Assembly (NCBI GenBank): GCA_000151295.1
Contig: GG745352.1
Location: 788,658 to 852,657, forward strand
Source of the DNA: Allomyces macrogynus ATCC 38327
Lineage: Eukaryota; Blastocladiomycota; Blastocladiomycetes; Blastocladiales; Blastocladiaceae
Direction: 5' to 3'
DNA: 64,000 nt
Each line of letters begins with the position of its first letter. Positions within the stretch are counted from its first letter, which is position 1. Under the pieces are notes generated by a model. It saw nothing but the letters and a program-made list of their open reading frames with translations. It did not search any database and was not told the DNA's origin. The position numbers and the translations under genes are program-made. Positions 1 through 10,174 of this stretch are shown piece by piece.

Positions 1-3000
1 GAAAAAGGAGAAGGCGGCGCCCGCGCCCAAGGCCGCGGAGCCCGTGGCCGTCGTCGACACGACGCCCGCCGGTGCGAAAAAGGACATGTCAACGCCGATG
101 GCGAACGCGTATAACCCCAAGGCGGTCGAGGCCGCGTGGGGCGCGTGGTGGGAGAAGCAGGGCTACTTCCACCCGAAGCTCGAAAAGGACGGCAAGGCGT
201 CGCCCAAGGGGACCTATGTGATTCCGATCCCGCCGCCGAATGTTACGGGGTCGCTGCATCTCGGTACATTTTCTCGTTTTCTTGCATGGACGTGGGTGGG
301 CGAGTCCTTGCAGGGTGTTCGTGGGAGCTGACCGCGTCGCGATTCCATAGGCCACGCCCTGACCGTCTCGATCCAGGACGCCATGACCCGGTGGAACCGC
401 ATGCAGGGCAAGACCGTCCTCTACAACCCCGGGTGCGACCACGCGGGCATTGCGACGCAGTCGGTCGTCGAGAAGCGGCTCTGGAAAGAGTCCAAGACGA
501 CGCGGCACGCGCTCGGCCGCGACAAATTCCTCGAAAAGGTCTGGGAGTGGAAGAACATGTACGGCAACCGCATCTACACGCAGCTGCGCCGCATCGGCAG
601 TTCCGGCGACATGGACCGTGCCTGCTTCACAATGGACCCGAAATTGTCGAAGGCCGTCAACGAGGCGTTTGTGCGGCTGCACCAGGAGGGCATCATCTAC
701 CGCGCGACGCGGCTCGTCAACTGGTGCTCGCACCTGAACACGGCGCTGTCGAACTTGGAGGTCGAGAACAAAGAACTCAAGGGCCGCACGCTCCTGTCGC
801 TGCCGGGTTACGACCGCAAGGTCGAGTTTGGCGTGATTATTTCGTTTGCCTACCCGATCATCGGCACCAACGAGGAGCTCGTGGTCGCGACGACGCGTAT
901 CGAGACGATGCTCGGTGATACCGCGATTGCCGTGAACCCCAAGGACACGCGGTACGCGCACCTTGTCGGCAAGTTTGCGGCGCACCCGTTCATTACGGAC
1001 CGCAAGATCCCGATCGTCGCCGACGACTATGTCGACATGGCTTTTGGGACCGGTGCCGTCAAGATCACGCCCGCGCACGACCCGAATGACCACGACATTG
1101 GCAAGCGGCACGGGCTCGAGTTTATCAACATTCTCAACGACGATGGCACGCTCAACGAGAACGCCGGCTCGTTTGCCGGCCAGAAGCGGTTCGATGCGCG
1201 GTACTCGGTGCTCGACGCGCTCAAGCAAAAGGGGCTTTATCGCGAGACCAAGGACAACCCGATGGTTGTGCCGACGTGCTCGCGGTCGGGCGACGTGATT
1301 GAGCCGCGGCTCAAGCCGCAGTGGTGGGTCAACTGCAAGGACATGGCGGCTGCTGCACTCGAGGCCGTGCGGTCCGGCGAGCTCGAAATCACGCCCAAGG
1401 CCTCGGAAAAGGAATGGTTCCGCTGGCTCGAGAACATCCAGGACTGGTGCATTTCGCGGCAGCTCTGGTGGGGCCACCGGATCCCCGCGTTCCTGATCCG
1501 GATTGCCGGCCAGGCGATTGATGAGAACGATGAGAAGTACTGGGTGTCTGGCCGGAACGAGGCCGAGGCGAACGCCGAGGCCAAGAAGCGGTTCCCGAAC
1601 GCCAAGTTCACGCTCGAGCAGGACCCGGACGTGCTCGACACGTGGTTCTCGTCGGGTCTGTGGCCGTTTTCGATTTTCGGGTGGCCCGACAACACCAAGG
1701 ACCTGGAGCTCTTCTACCCGACGTCGTTGCTCGAGACGGGTTGGGATATTCTCTTCTTCTGGGTCGCGCGCATGGTCATGCTTGGGATCAAGCTCACGGG
1801 CAAGGTGCCCTTCAAGAAGGTGTTTTGCCACGCGATGGTGCGCGACGCGCACGGCCGCAAAATGTCCAAGTCGCTCGGCAACGTGATTGACCCGCTCGAC
1901 GTGATTGAGGGCATTACGCTGCAGGCGCTGCAGGCGCGGCTCGACGAGGGCAACCTCGACCCGCGCGAGGTTGAAAAGGCCAAGGCCGGGCAAAAGCAGG
2001 ATTTCCCGCGCGGGATTCCCGAGTGCGGCACCGACGCGCTGCGGTTTGCGCTGTGCGCCTACACGTCGACGGGCCGCGATATCAACCTCGACATTCTGCG
2101 CGTCGAAGGGTACCGCAAGTTCTGCAACAAGCTGTGGAACGCGACGCGGTTTGCGCTCTCCAAGCTGCCGGCCGATTTCAAGATGCCGGCCAACTGGTCG
2201 GTCAAGGACTTGAGTCTCGTCGAGCAGTGGATCCTGGCCAAGCTCAACAATGCGATCACCGAGGTGAACGTGCAGCTCGAGGCCATGAATTTCATGAACA
2301 CGACGACGGCCATGCACCAGTTCTGGCTCTACGAGCTGTGCGACGTGTTCCTCGAGGCGTGCAAGGTCCTAACGACCGAGTCGTCGCGCGCGACGCTCTA
2401 CACGTGCCTCGACTTGGGTCTGCGCATGCTGCACCCGATCATGCCGTTTGTGACCGAAGAGCTCTGGCAGCGCCTGCCGCGGCAAAAGGACCAGCCCGAG
2501 TCGATTGTAATCGCGGCGTACCCGGAACCGCGCGCCGATTGGGCCAACGAGGCCGCGGAGCGCGCGTTCGAGCAGGTGCTCGACGCGGTCAAGGCCGTAC
2601 GGTCGCTCATGACCGAGTACTCGGTGGCCAACGCGGCCGTCTACATTCGTGCGACCGAACCTGCGACGCAGGCACAGTTCCGCGGATCGGCCAACGTCAT
2701 GGGAGCGCTGATCAAGGGTCTGCAGACGGTCGAAGTCGTGGCCACGATCCCGGCCGGGTGCGCGGTTGCCAACTTGTCGGAGCAGGCTGCCGTCGGGCTC
2801 ATGGTCAAGGGCCACGTGGATGTGGATGCTGAAGTGGCCAAGATCGCGGCCAAGCGCGCCAAGACCGAGGCCGCCGCCAAGGCGCTCCGCGCCAAGACGC
2901 AGGTCGAGGGTTACGAGACCAAGGTCAAGGCTGACGTGCGTGAGGCGACGGCGGGTAAGCTCGCGAGTCTCGATGCCGAGATTGAGCTGCTGTCCAAGGC

Positions 3001-3034
3001 GATTGACAACTTCCTCAAGCTCAAGGACGAGTAG
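1..3034 (+). CDS. Valyl-tRNA synthetase, cytosolic type (5' end outside window)
   Basis: Charges tRNA-Val with valine (class I aminoacyl-tRNA synthetase). The frame is already open at base 2 and reads through a Lys/Ala/Pro-rich linker into the core, so the true start lies upstream. Exons are <2..263 and 351..3034; the 87-bp intron (gtacat...ccatag) splits a Gly codon and restores the class I signature [16 protein letters not shown]. The second signature [14 protein letters not shown] is encoded near 1853-1894. The editing domain, the anticodon-binding domain (near [13 protein letters not shown]) and a C-terminal Lys/Ala-rich coiled coil ending in LKLKDE are all present. Length and order fit eukaryotic ValRS. 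The family identity is not in doubt; only the N-terminus is missing. Confidence 0.97.
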
Positions 3035-3542
3035 AGCGGCGATAGGTTGGTCTGCGTGATGAGTTTGGCCGTGCATACGGGTTTGCTTTTCGTTTGGTTT
3101 CCGTTGCTGTAGCCACTTTCTTTCTCTGCCTCTTGTTTCGTTGGTCATTCGTTCACGTTGCTGTTGCGGGTCATTCTTTGGCGTTAAAGCGCTTGACGTT
3201 TTGCAGAAATGAATGGAGGGTCTTGCTCTGGACGCGAGAGGATGCGAGATTATGGCAGCCATTTCCCGTTGCACGGCTCATCGTTGAAGCGTGAAATTTC
3301 AGACTCTGAATTTGCGTCAATGCATCCTGTTCTCATGTTCCTCGAACGTACGCACGCTGCATCCTTTGATGCTGTGCTATTTGAGAGCTCGTCGTTTTAC
3401 TGGCCCTCCTTCAATGCGCTGACCAGCAGAGCCAACAGCTCGAGTAAGCCAGAAAAAAAAAATGTTGCTTCGATTGGATGCGCCCTGTTGACACTAATAT
3501 TTGACGTGCATATTGCGGGTTGCCTATTTGCATGTGTCGAAG
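3035..3542. other. Intergenic, 3' flank of the valyl-tRNA synthetase gene
   Basis: T-rich sequence after the stop codon, probably 3' UTR and terminator, followed by AT-richer DNA. No supported gene is seen on either strand. Confidence 0.5.
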
Positions 3543-4310
3543 ATGACGTCGCTGTTCCCAACGTTGCCTGGTCACAAGCGACCGTTGACGCTCGAATGGC
3601 TCCCGCATGACATTCTGCTCGCCGTATCCCAACAATTATACGACTTGGACCGCGGTCTGTCGTTGTTCCAGCTTGCTCTTGCCTCGCTCGCCTTGTATGC
3701 TCCAGCGCTCTGCATTGCGATCCGGTATGCGATCCAGACATTTTGGAACCCAAACCACATATTATCAAGCAGGGGGAATGTGTCCTCAACTGTCCTGCCA
3801 AGGCTGCGTACACTGCGCCACGAATCTAATGCAACTCTGGGGGATACGCGGATTGCGCACTTGCTGGGCACGCTGCAGGTGCTCAGTTGACAAGCAAGGC
3901 CATGGAGCAACTGATGTTGCGGTTCCCAGAGCGTCCCTGGCATCGGCGTGTCCGCGTCCATATTCATGGCAGTATGGTGGGTTTCCAACAGACGGACATG
4001 ACGTTGCTGATGGAATGGTTTGATGTCCGCCAAGAATAAACGTCACAATTTGGACCTCATCTTCATGCCCTGCTTATTCTGTCGGCTCTAAAGCCCATCC
4101 GTCGCATGGGTTGTGACTCTCAAAAGTCTTGAAGGCATCATAGGCACTTTCTTGCAAAGTATACTTCAGGCTCGGCGCGGACCGTCATTTGGCTGGGACT
4201 GCCAAGTGTTTTGGGCAGCAACTCTGCCACCTCAACGTTGTGGCGAGATCTCAGCAACCACCGCGATGATTTGAACAAGTTTCGCACCGAGTTTAGGGTG
4301 CATCAAAAAA
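3543..4310 (+). pseudogene. Decayed F-box-like/LRR family copy (5' part)
   Basis: An ATG at 3543 opens a frame with the family's F-box-like start, LEWLPHDILLAVSQQL, followed by LALASLALYAPALCIAIRYA. This parallels LPNDVLLTLYDGM...FALATPIAYAPAI in the intact gene at 6173-7855. A further match, ATLGDTRIAHLLG, resembles LGETDVGHLVG of the gene at 8179-9747. The frame closes at 3890. Short protein-like stretches continue in other frames (for example VRVHIHGSMVGFQQTDMTLL near 3950-4020), so this is a relic with frameshifts. It lies on the plus strand, unlike the main array. Family membership is clear; the 3' boundary is a guess. Confidence 0.65.
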
Positions 4311-4487
4311 ACTTAATTGCAAGCGGTGGCAGTTGTGGGGGTCGATCGAGGAGTATGGGGTGGGTCGTCAAAAAGTGAGGAGCGTCTTGATGACAGCCAC
4401 AATACACACCCCTGCACACAGCGTGCGGCTGGCCGCGTCGCGCCCACTGAGACACTGCCCTCGATAAGTTGTGTACCGAGTTACTCT

Positions 4488-5107
4488 CGCTTGACGTTCA
4501 AGGTAAAAGATAAATATCGTTTCAAATCAGGGTTTAACGTAAAACGGTTGCAATTTAATGTCAAAACAGAAGCGGACTTGGTCCATCAAGCACACATGAA
4601 GCAAAGCAAGAGCGAAAAGACTTTTGCACTCGGAGCTGGACAATTCAGCTGCTAACGTGGACTTATGACGCGGAATGTCCGTATCCATGTCGGGGCAGTG
4701 TGCCAAGGCCGGTTGAAGGAAAGGTTCGGTGTAGTGCCATGAATCACCCAGTCATGATTCTAAACGTGCATTGCACGTTTGTTCTTTGAAGAATCTGCCC
4801 AACGCCGCCCTTTGCCATTGTGCACAGCTCTCTAACTTGCTTTGTATGGATCGCATCACTCGAGAAGAAAGAATTCTTTGTCTTTCGTCTCACACCGCTT
4901 CAGTCGTTAACCGACTTGGATCTGTCAACCCAGCATGAGCGCCTCTTTGTGGGCGACGAGCTTCAAGACAAGCAGCTAATAATCGATGCCGTGAGGCTTT
5001 TGGCATCGACGCGGGCTCTTGTAAAAAACTCATTCGGAAATGCTGCTGAATGTCGAGCCTTTCCACGACGAAAACCGAACAAGCACAAAAAGAACGTCAC
5101 ATCTTGA
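4488..5107 (+). other. Possible further LRR relic
   Basis: Short plus-strand stretches such as SRLTFKVKDKYRFKSGFN and LTPLQSLTDLDLS have LRR-like leucine spacing and follow the relic at 3543-4310 at about the distance expected for its LRR part. Similarity is weak and there is no continuous frame. The sequence could equally be non-coding. Confidence 0.25.
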
Positions 5108-5334
5108 ACCCAAGAGCGCATCAGCGCTGTCACCAACATCATACTGCAGCACACCCCTTGATTACGCGCAACCATATGTCCGACCCTGTTTAGCAGATGA
5201 TCAGTTAGAAAGTCCCGTTCTCCAGTCCTGGCCTTGCTGATCATGCTCTGTGGCCAATGGGGTGCTCCAACAAAGAATGGTGAGGTCTGCAGCACGGCCG
5301 CTCTGCCCCAGCGAGGGCATGTGGGGGTGCACGG

Positions 5335-5525
5335 GTGAGCAGAATCTCGTGATGCTTGGAAACAGAAAGCGATCCTTGGTGACGTCCTCTGGCGACTTGC
5401 GAACAGAAAAATAACCCCCTGGCAACACCGTTCCCTATCTCGCCGGCGTCGAGCTGGAGGGTGGCAGCCCCAGCTCCAATCGCGCGCGATTTCGATTTCG
5501 ATCCCGTTCCTATCCGCCAGTGAGC
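5335..5525 (-). repeat. Dispersed repeat, copy 1 (inverted relative to 35685-35870)
   Basis: Read on the minus strand, this segment matches the plus strand at 35685-35870 over about 180 bp by eye. Shared blocks include ttggagctgggg, agggaacggtgttgc, gggggtta and gaggacg, in the same order and spacing. The two copies are clearly diverged. No coding function or terminal structure is recognised. Confidence 0.7.
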
Positions 5526-6172
5526 CAAGACAGATCGCGATCAAAGAATGGACGCGTCCAGCAACAGCAACGAAGCAAAATCATTGTCGCGAGCTTGGTG
5601 TGCGCAGCTTCCGCTGCCGGCAACACTGCGTCGTCCCTCTCTTTTTTGCGTCGGCAAAGGCTTGGCAGAAGGCATTGAAACCATTGCCCCACGCTTGCCT
5701 GCAGCATTGACAGACCTCATGGTCAAGCAGTGATATCTCAGCCGCAAGATGTTGCGCCAGATCATTGGCTGCACTGATGCTTTGTGCTGGTATGGGGAAT
5801 GGAGGGCGGGAAATGGTCAAGGTTGATTGGAGTCGTTGTTTGACCGACCCACGTGGTCACATTTGTTCACTTTGGGAGTACGCGGCCAACACCCTGCAGC
5901 CACATTCTTCAAGCTCGGCGCCTTTGTCCCGATAACTTGCCATAAGGACATGTGACCCTTCCCGTCCTCGCTTTCGCAACGTCCAGCGACGCACAGATGT
6001 CCACACCCGATGTGCCGGCCAAACTGGGTCCACTCTCATGGCGCTCAAGCTGGACATTGGAAATGCTAACTTGACGTCTCTCCACCTTCCCCTTGCGCCG
6101 GGCGCCGTCAAATTCAGTCGAGGGTATCAACACGTAACAACATTAACGCGACAACCGTCACATCGACATGCA
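5526..6172 (+). other. Region without a firm gene; faint LRR-like traces
   Basis: Plus-strand stretches such as IETIAPRLPAALTDLMVKQ (about 5677-5733) and LMALKLDIGNANLTSLHL (about 6035-6090) look like LRR fragments of the local family. They are short and in no continuous frame, so no gene is called. Confidence 0.2.
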
Positions 6173-7855
6173 CTACCGCAAACCCTGCATCCTATAATTC
6201 ACTGACTCCTGGAGCATGGCCAGCGTCTCCGAGGAAATGCTTCGAGTGAGACTCAGACTCAGACGAACCACAACGATCCCATTTCCCATCTTGGTGCTTC
6301 GGTCAATCAAATGTTGCGCAATGTCGTCGCTCAGCCTGCAGTGCCGCACGGACAGGTGGCGCAGAGTCGACGGCAAGACCTTGATCCATGCCCCGTCAAG
6401 CGGCAGGTCACAATTATAGATGTCAAGCGTTTGCAAGTTCAAAGGCCAACCCGCCCGCGTATCGGTCACGGTGCCTTGATCAAATGGAAACACCGAGGCG
6501 AAAGAAGGTAGTGATGCTGCGGTCGTCTCTTCATGGCGACCGCGCATTGAAGAAACAGTGACGGACGGTTGCACCGTCGGGACGTTGCATCCTTGGAAGC
6601 CATGCAGCGCCAGGAACTGGAGCCCAGAGGGAACATGCAAGTTGGTGAGCGACGAAACCGCAATATTTCCGGGACGAGCCACAAGTGTGAGCGACGTGAC
6701 AGACGGCCGACAAATCCGCGCCACTTGCTCAACCATATCTGCGGACCACCACGGTGCATCAAGGCTCATACGGTCGGTTGCCATGGGCAAACCCTGGAGG
6801 AACTCGAGCATGGCCCGTTCCGCGGCAGCGATCCCGGCTGGACTAACTGAGACTGAGCGCCCATTCTCCAGCGTCGTCGCGACGGCAAGATCAATGACTT
6901 TCACGGCTCGCGGCCAAACAAATCGTGGACGCTGGGTGGGAAGATCGTCAGGGTCGACGTGGAACCCCAACCGCATTACATGCAAGTTTGGCGCCGCCGC
7001 GAGCGCAGCGAGCAGTTGCAGCGGCATCCTGTTCGGGCAATTCATGATACGAAACGTTTCGAGATGCAACAGTGTTGGAATCACATCGAGAAGCGCGCCG
7101 ATATTGGCCGCGACCGAATACGGCCCGCGGCTCACCAGCTCGAGCTGCTTGATCCCGGGCGGGCACGCGCGTAAGATAGTATCCATGAATTTGGCACGGT
7201 GATGCTCGTAGTACTTGATCGTCAGCCGACGGAGCGAGTTGCGCATGCTCGCCATGAACGCCTGTGCGATGTCGACGTCCATGTGGCACCATTGCAACTC
7301 GAGATGCGTAACTGTGCGCGGGACATCGTCCCAGTCACGGCGTTCATCAAACCATTCGCCGCCGACCGACAGTGTCGAGAGAAACGGCGGCAAGACACTC
7401 GGCATCCACTCGGGCTCGTCCCCGCGCGCCTGCAAATGCACATGTCGAATCGGGTCAAGGTTGCGAATCGGCAGTAGAGACCACGCAAGTGACCCTACGA
7501 GCCGGAAGGGGCCGCTGCAGCGTGTGTCCTGGCGGTTCTTGTCGCGCAGCGGCATGATCAAGTACCATTCCCCGACATGCAAGCGTGGGCAGCGTGCGTG
7601 GATCAAGTTGCCAATAACTTTTCGTGATTCCAGCCGAATGGTCTCGCCATGGTCGCGGAACTCGAAGCTCCACCGATTTGAGATCCCGCGAGCACGAGCC
7701 AGAGAGGCCTTGATCGCAGGCGCGTAGGCGATCGGGGTCGCGAGCGCAAACGAAAGGAGAGCATCGAGTCCGGCGTACTGCGCCATGCCGTCGTAAAGGG
7801 TCAGAAGCACATCGTTGGGCAAATGTTCAACGAGCGAGCGTGGCGGAACTGTCAT
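6173..7855 (-). CDS. F-box-like/LRR protein, intact family member 1 (560 aa)
   Basis: A single open exon of 560 codons. The start at 7855 lies just before the F-box-like motif EHLPNDVLLTLYDGM (residues about 10-25), which is followed by the family block FALATPIAYAPAIKA. Two family signatures follow, WYLIMPLRDKN (about 97-107) and AWSLLPIRNLDP (about 129-140). Irregular leucine-rich repeats run from about residue 150 to the C-terminus (for example LNLQTLDIYNCDLPLDGAW and STLRHLSVRHCRLSDDIA). F-box/LRR proteins usually act as substrate receptors of SCF ubiquitin ligases. Here the F-box is divergent and that role is inferred. No signal peptide or membrane segment is seen. It is the most 3' intact member of the minus-strand array. 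Confidence 0.85.
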   Translation of the reverse strand: MTVPPRSLVEHLPNDVLLTLYDGMAQYAGLDALLSFALATPIAYAPAIKASLARARGISNRWSFEFRDHGETIRLESRKVIGNLIHARCPRLHVGEWYLIMPLRDKNRQDTRCSGPFRLVGSLAWSLLPIRNLDPIRHVHLQARGDEPEWMPSVLPPFLSTLSVGGEWFDERRDWDDVPRTVTHLELQWCHMDVDIAQAFMASMRNSLRRLTIKYYEHHRAKFMDTILRACPPGIKQLELVSRGPYSVAANIGALLDVIPTLLHLETFRIMNCPNRMPLQLLAALAAAPNLHVMRLGFHVDPDDLPTQRPRFVWPRAVKVIDLAVATTLENGRSVSVSPAGIAAAERAMLEFLQGLPMATDRMSLDAPWWSADMVEQVARICRPSVTSLTLVARPGNIAVSSLTNLHVPSGLQFLALHGFQGCNVPTVQPSVTVSSMRGRHEETTAASLPSFASVFPFDQGTVTDTRAGWPLNLQTLDIYNCDLPLDGAWIKVLPSTLRHLSVRHCRLSDDIAQHLIDRSTKMGNGIVVVRLSLSLTRSISSETLAMLQESVNYRMQGLR

Positions 7856-8178
7856 CTTGGCGGCAGTGGCATGTGATAGTCGAGCGCGAGTCCTGCACGT
7901 AAAGGCGCTCGATGGATTGCCGAGCAGCGAGAGCTGTGCAGGAAGTGGGAGGGCGGGATGTATGGGGATTGCTCTTGCTGTAATGGCCGATATTGGAGGC
8001 GTGGAATGACATGCACAGTGGAACGCAGCCTATATCTGTCGTGACTCGTGAGATGCGATGTTGATGTGAGGAGATGAGAAGAGTCTGGCAAAATCATCAT
8101 AAATATCGGCCAACCACGAAATCAAACCGCTTCCAACGCGAAGCCCATCAACTGGCCGCTTGGGTTCGCATGCAGCAG
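7856..8178. other. Intergenic spacer between LRR genes
   Basis: Upstream region of the gene at 6173-7855 and 3' flank of the next one. It is AT-richer, and I see no gene or clear promoter motif in it. Confidence 0.4.
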
Positions 8179-9747
8179 CTACACGTACAGCTCGCGCAAT
8201 CCCTTGGGCAAGTGTGGAATCTTGCCATCCACAGGTAGCAGCCCACCCGACACGTCGAGCCGCCGCAGCGTGCGCGGCCACTGGCCAGCAAACTGTTTGA
8301 GGTCCTTGACGGAAATATCACAATCCGCGAGCGTGAGCGTCGCAAGTTGCGCCGGAAGATACCGCGCAAGAGCGCGAACCACGACCGTGCTGCCCAGCGC
8401 ACTCTCGCTCAAGTCGAGCTGTTTGAGCGACGGAGGAAGCCGTGGCATAAACACATTCGCAATCGTGCCGATATTGGCCTCGTCTGAGAAGAAGACCTGG
8501 AGCCGGTGAAGCGTCGACGCCAACGGCACGGTGCGGAGCATAGTCGCGTCCCAATCGGACACATCAATGTTTAGCTCGCGCGTGGCAGTCGGGAAATTGG
8601 GACCGACGAGACCAATCCGCCGTATTTGGGGATATGGGACACGCAGCTCAAGTGACTCGACAGTTGTTGGGAAACGTGGCGTCGGACGAGGAGGAGCAGG
8701 ACCAGTATTTCCACCGCCTTCTGCCGCTTCAAATCCAGCCTGGCCGGCCGCATCAAGAGCGTCGGGACCCTCGTCTTCGCTCTGGTCACCATGGTCAGCG
8801 CAAATAGACAGCTTCTTGAGGCCAGTGCGAGGAAGGGCAGCCAAAACCAAGTCGATCCCATCCCTGCCGCGCGGCACTGTCATGGAAAACGACGTCAAGC
8901 AGGGCAATCGGCGCACGAGCTCGGCAATCCCATGCACGTCGTCATCTGCCGCGTCATGACTGTATACTACAATGGTCGTCAATGCCGACGGAACGTGGGG
9001 CAAGAGCTGCTCGATAATCTTCGCCAACTGGCCCAGCTTGCTGTATGTCAACATGAGCGACTTCAAGTGGGCAGGGAGCGTTGCAAACGCTCGGCGAGCG
9101 TCCACGTCTCGCGCCGGAGAATTCATCAAATGGAGGGAGAGAAGCGACTCGGGGAACCGGAACTGGTGGTCGCGCCACGGTGCAGCAAGGTAAATAAACA
9201 TGCTCTCGCAGTGCGGCGGCAGCGCGAGACTCGGGTTCTTGCCAATAAGCTCAAACGTGCGACGCTGCCGCAGCGGGACGGGTAGTAGAGACCACTTTCG
9301 GGAAGCGCGACAGAGCTTCTTGTCCCGATGCAGGCCGGAACCCTTGACCAACGGCATCAGAGCTCCATGATGATCGCGCGGCGGCAGGATCAAGTAATAT
9401 TGGACGCGACGCGTCGCCTCGTCCGTCACGCCGACCAAGTGCCCGACATCGGTCTCGCCAAGATCTACTTCGTCCGGTTCAACCAGCTTGAGACGGCAGC
9501 GAGGTGAATCAAATCCGGTACCCGTGCGAATCGCGACTGTCATGCACGGTTCATACAGCGTCGACGCAGCGAGGGCGAGATGGAGCAGGTCGACCCGCGC
9601 AGACGACCAGGGCTCGCTCATAAACTCGGCGAGACGGTAGAGAGCATGGTACGGGAGCTGGTTGAGCGCGGCAAGTGTCGGCGCGGGTTCATCATGCGTG
9701 GCGTCCACCGCCGAGCTCTTGTGCGTGTCGCGTTGCTCGCCAATCAT
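8179..9747 (-). CDS. F-box-like/LRR protein, intact family member 2 (522 aa)
   Basis: The start is placed at 9747 (protein MIGEQRDTHKSS). The frame stays open upstream, but this Met aligns with MICEPG of the neighbour at 10175-11941. Order: F-box-like LNQLPYHALYRLAEFM (about 28-43), family block HLALAASTLYEPCMTVAI, first signature YYLILPPRDHHG, second signature SRKWSLLPVPLRQR, then LRRs such as SLKQLDLSESALGS and RTLRRLDVSGGLLPV, ending KGLRELYV. A low-complexity Asp/Glu/Gly/Pro linker interrupts the LRRs near residues 315-345. It is clearly the closest paralogue of 10175-11941 and of the truncated copy at 12780-13086, so these arose by local duplication. Its cellular role is unknown; an SCF adaptor is inferred from the fold only. 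Confidence 0.85.
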   Translation of the reverse strand: MIGEQRDTHKSSAVDATHDEPAPTLAALNQLPYHALYRLAEFMSEPWSSARVDLLHLALAASTLYEPCMTVAIRTGTGFDSPRCRLKLVEPDEVDLGETDVGHLVGVTDEATRRVQYYLILPPRDHHGALMPLVKGSGLHRDKKLCRASRKWSLLPVPLRQRRTFELIGKNPSLALPPHCESMFIYLAAPWRDHQFRFPESLLSLHLMNSPARDVDARRAFATLPAHLKSLMLTYSKLGQLAKIIEQLLPHVPSALTTIVVYSHDAADDDVHGIAELVRRLPCLTSFSMTVPRGRDGIDLVLAALPRTGLKKLSICADHGDQSEDEGPDALDAAGQAGFEAAEGGGNTGPAPPRPTPRFPTTVESLELRVPYPQIRRIGLVGPNFPTATRELNIDVSDWDATMLRTVPLASTLHRLQVFFSDEANIGTIANVFMPRLPPSLKQLDLSESALGSTVVVRALARYLPAQLATLTLADCDISVKDLKQFAGQWPRTLRRLDVSGGLLPVDGKIPHLPKGLRELYV

Positions 9748-10174
9748 GTTGCTGCAAGTGTCGTCTCTTGGCGGAAAGCGATGGCGGGTTGTTGAAGTCG
9801 ATGGATTGGCCAGCAAAGAGAAGGGGTGAAGAACGGGAGCCGCGACGCGTCGTAGACTCAATTGACCTTGCTTGCGTTGCAATCTTTTGCCATCCAAGTC
9901 TGGCAGAGGTCGGTGCAACAGCTTGCATGTGTCAAAAGCGACACATTCTCAAAGCCTCAAACCATCTCTCGCAAAAACTCGTAAGCCAAGGACTGCTGCA
10001 AGGCAATTTGTGAGCCATGCCCACGCCATCTTGCTGGAGGTATGAGCGGGTTTCCTGCCAGCGGATTGAGCCAGCGTTGACTGACGATGCTCAGCGCGAA
10101 GAAGATGCAAATGAAAGAAACCACAGTATCGACAGGGAATGACAAACAGCAAAAAGCAAACCGACGCTGCCGCT
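9748..10174. other. Intergenic spacer between LRR genes
   Basis: Upstream region of the gene at 8179-9747. The first stretch beyond its start codon is similar to the corresponding stretch upstream of 11941, so homology between the two paralogues extends beyond the predicted start. No separate gene is seen. Confidence 0.4.

Noticed and set aside
89..2317. 742-codon open frame on the minus strand across the valyl-tRNA synthetase gene
   Set aside because: It is antisense to an unmistakable ValRS coding region. The Arg/Leu/His/Val-rich translation is what GC-rich third codon positions give on the opposite strand.
2369..3274. 301-codon minus-strand frame over the ValRS 3' end
   Set aside because: Same cause: antisense shadow of the synthetase, low-complexity translation, no motifs.
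4963..5544. 193-codon minus-strand frame
   Set aside because: It overlaps the dispersed repeat. The matching repeat copy at 35685 is in a different protein context, so the frame is not conserved as protein.
9748..9918. Longer start for family member 2 (and likewise 11942-12355 for member 3)
   Set aside because: Family alignment supports starts at 9747 and 11941. Upstream codons lack protein-level conservation beyond the immediate 5' leader.
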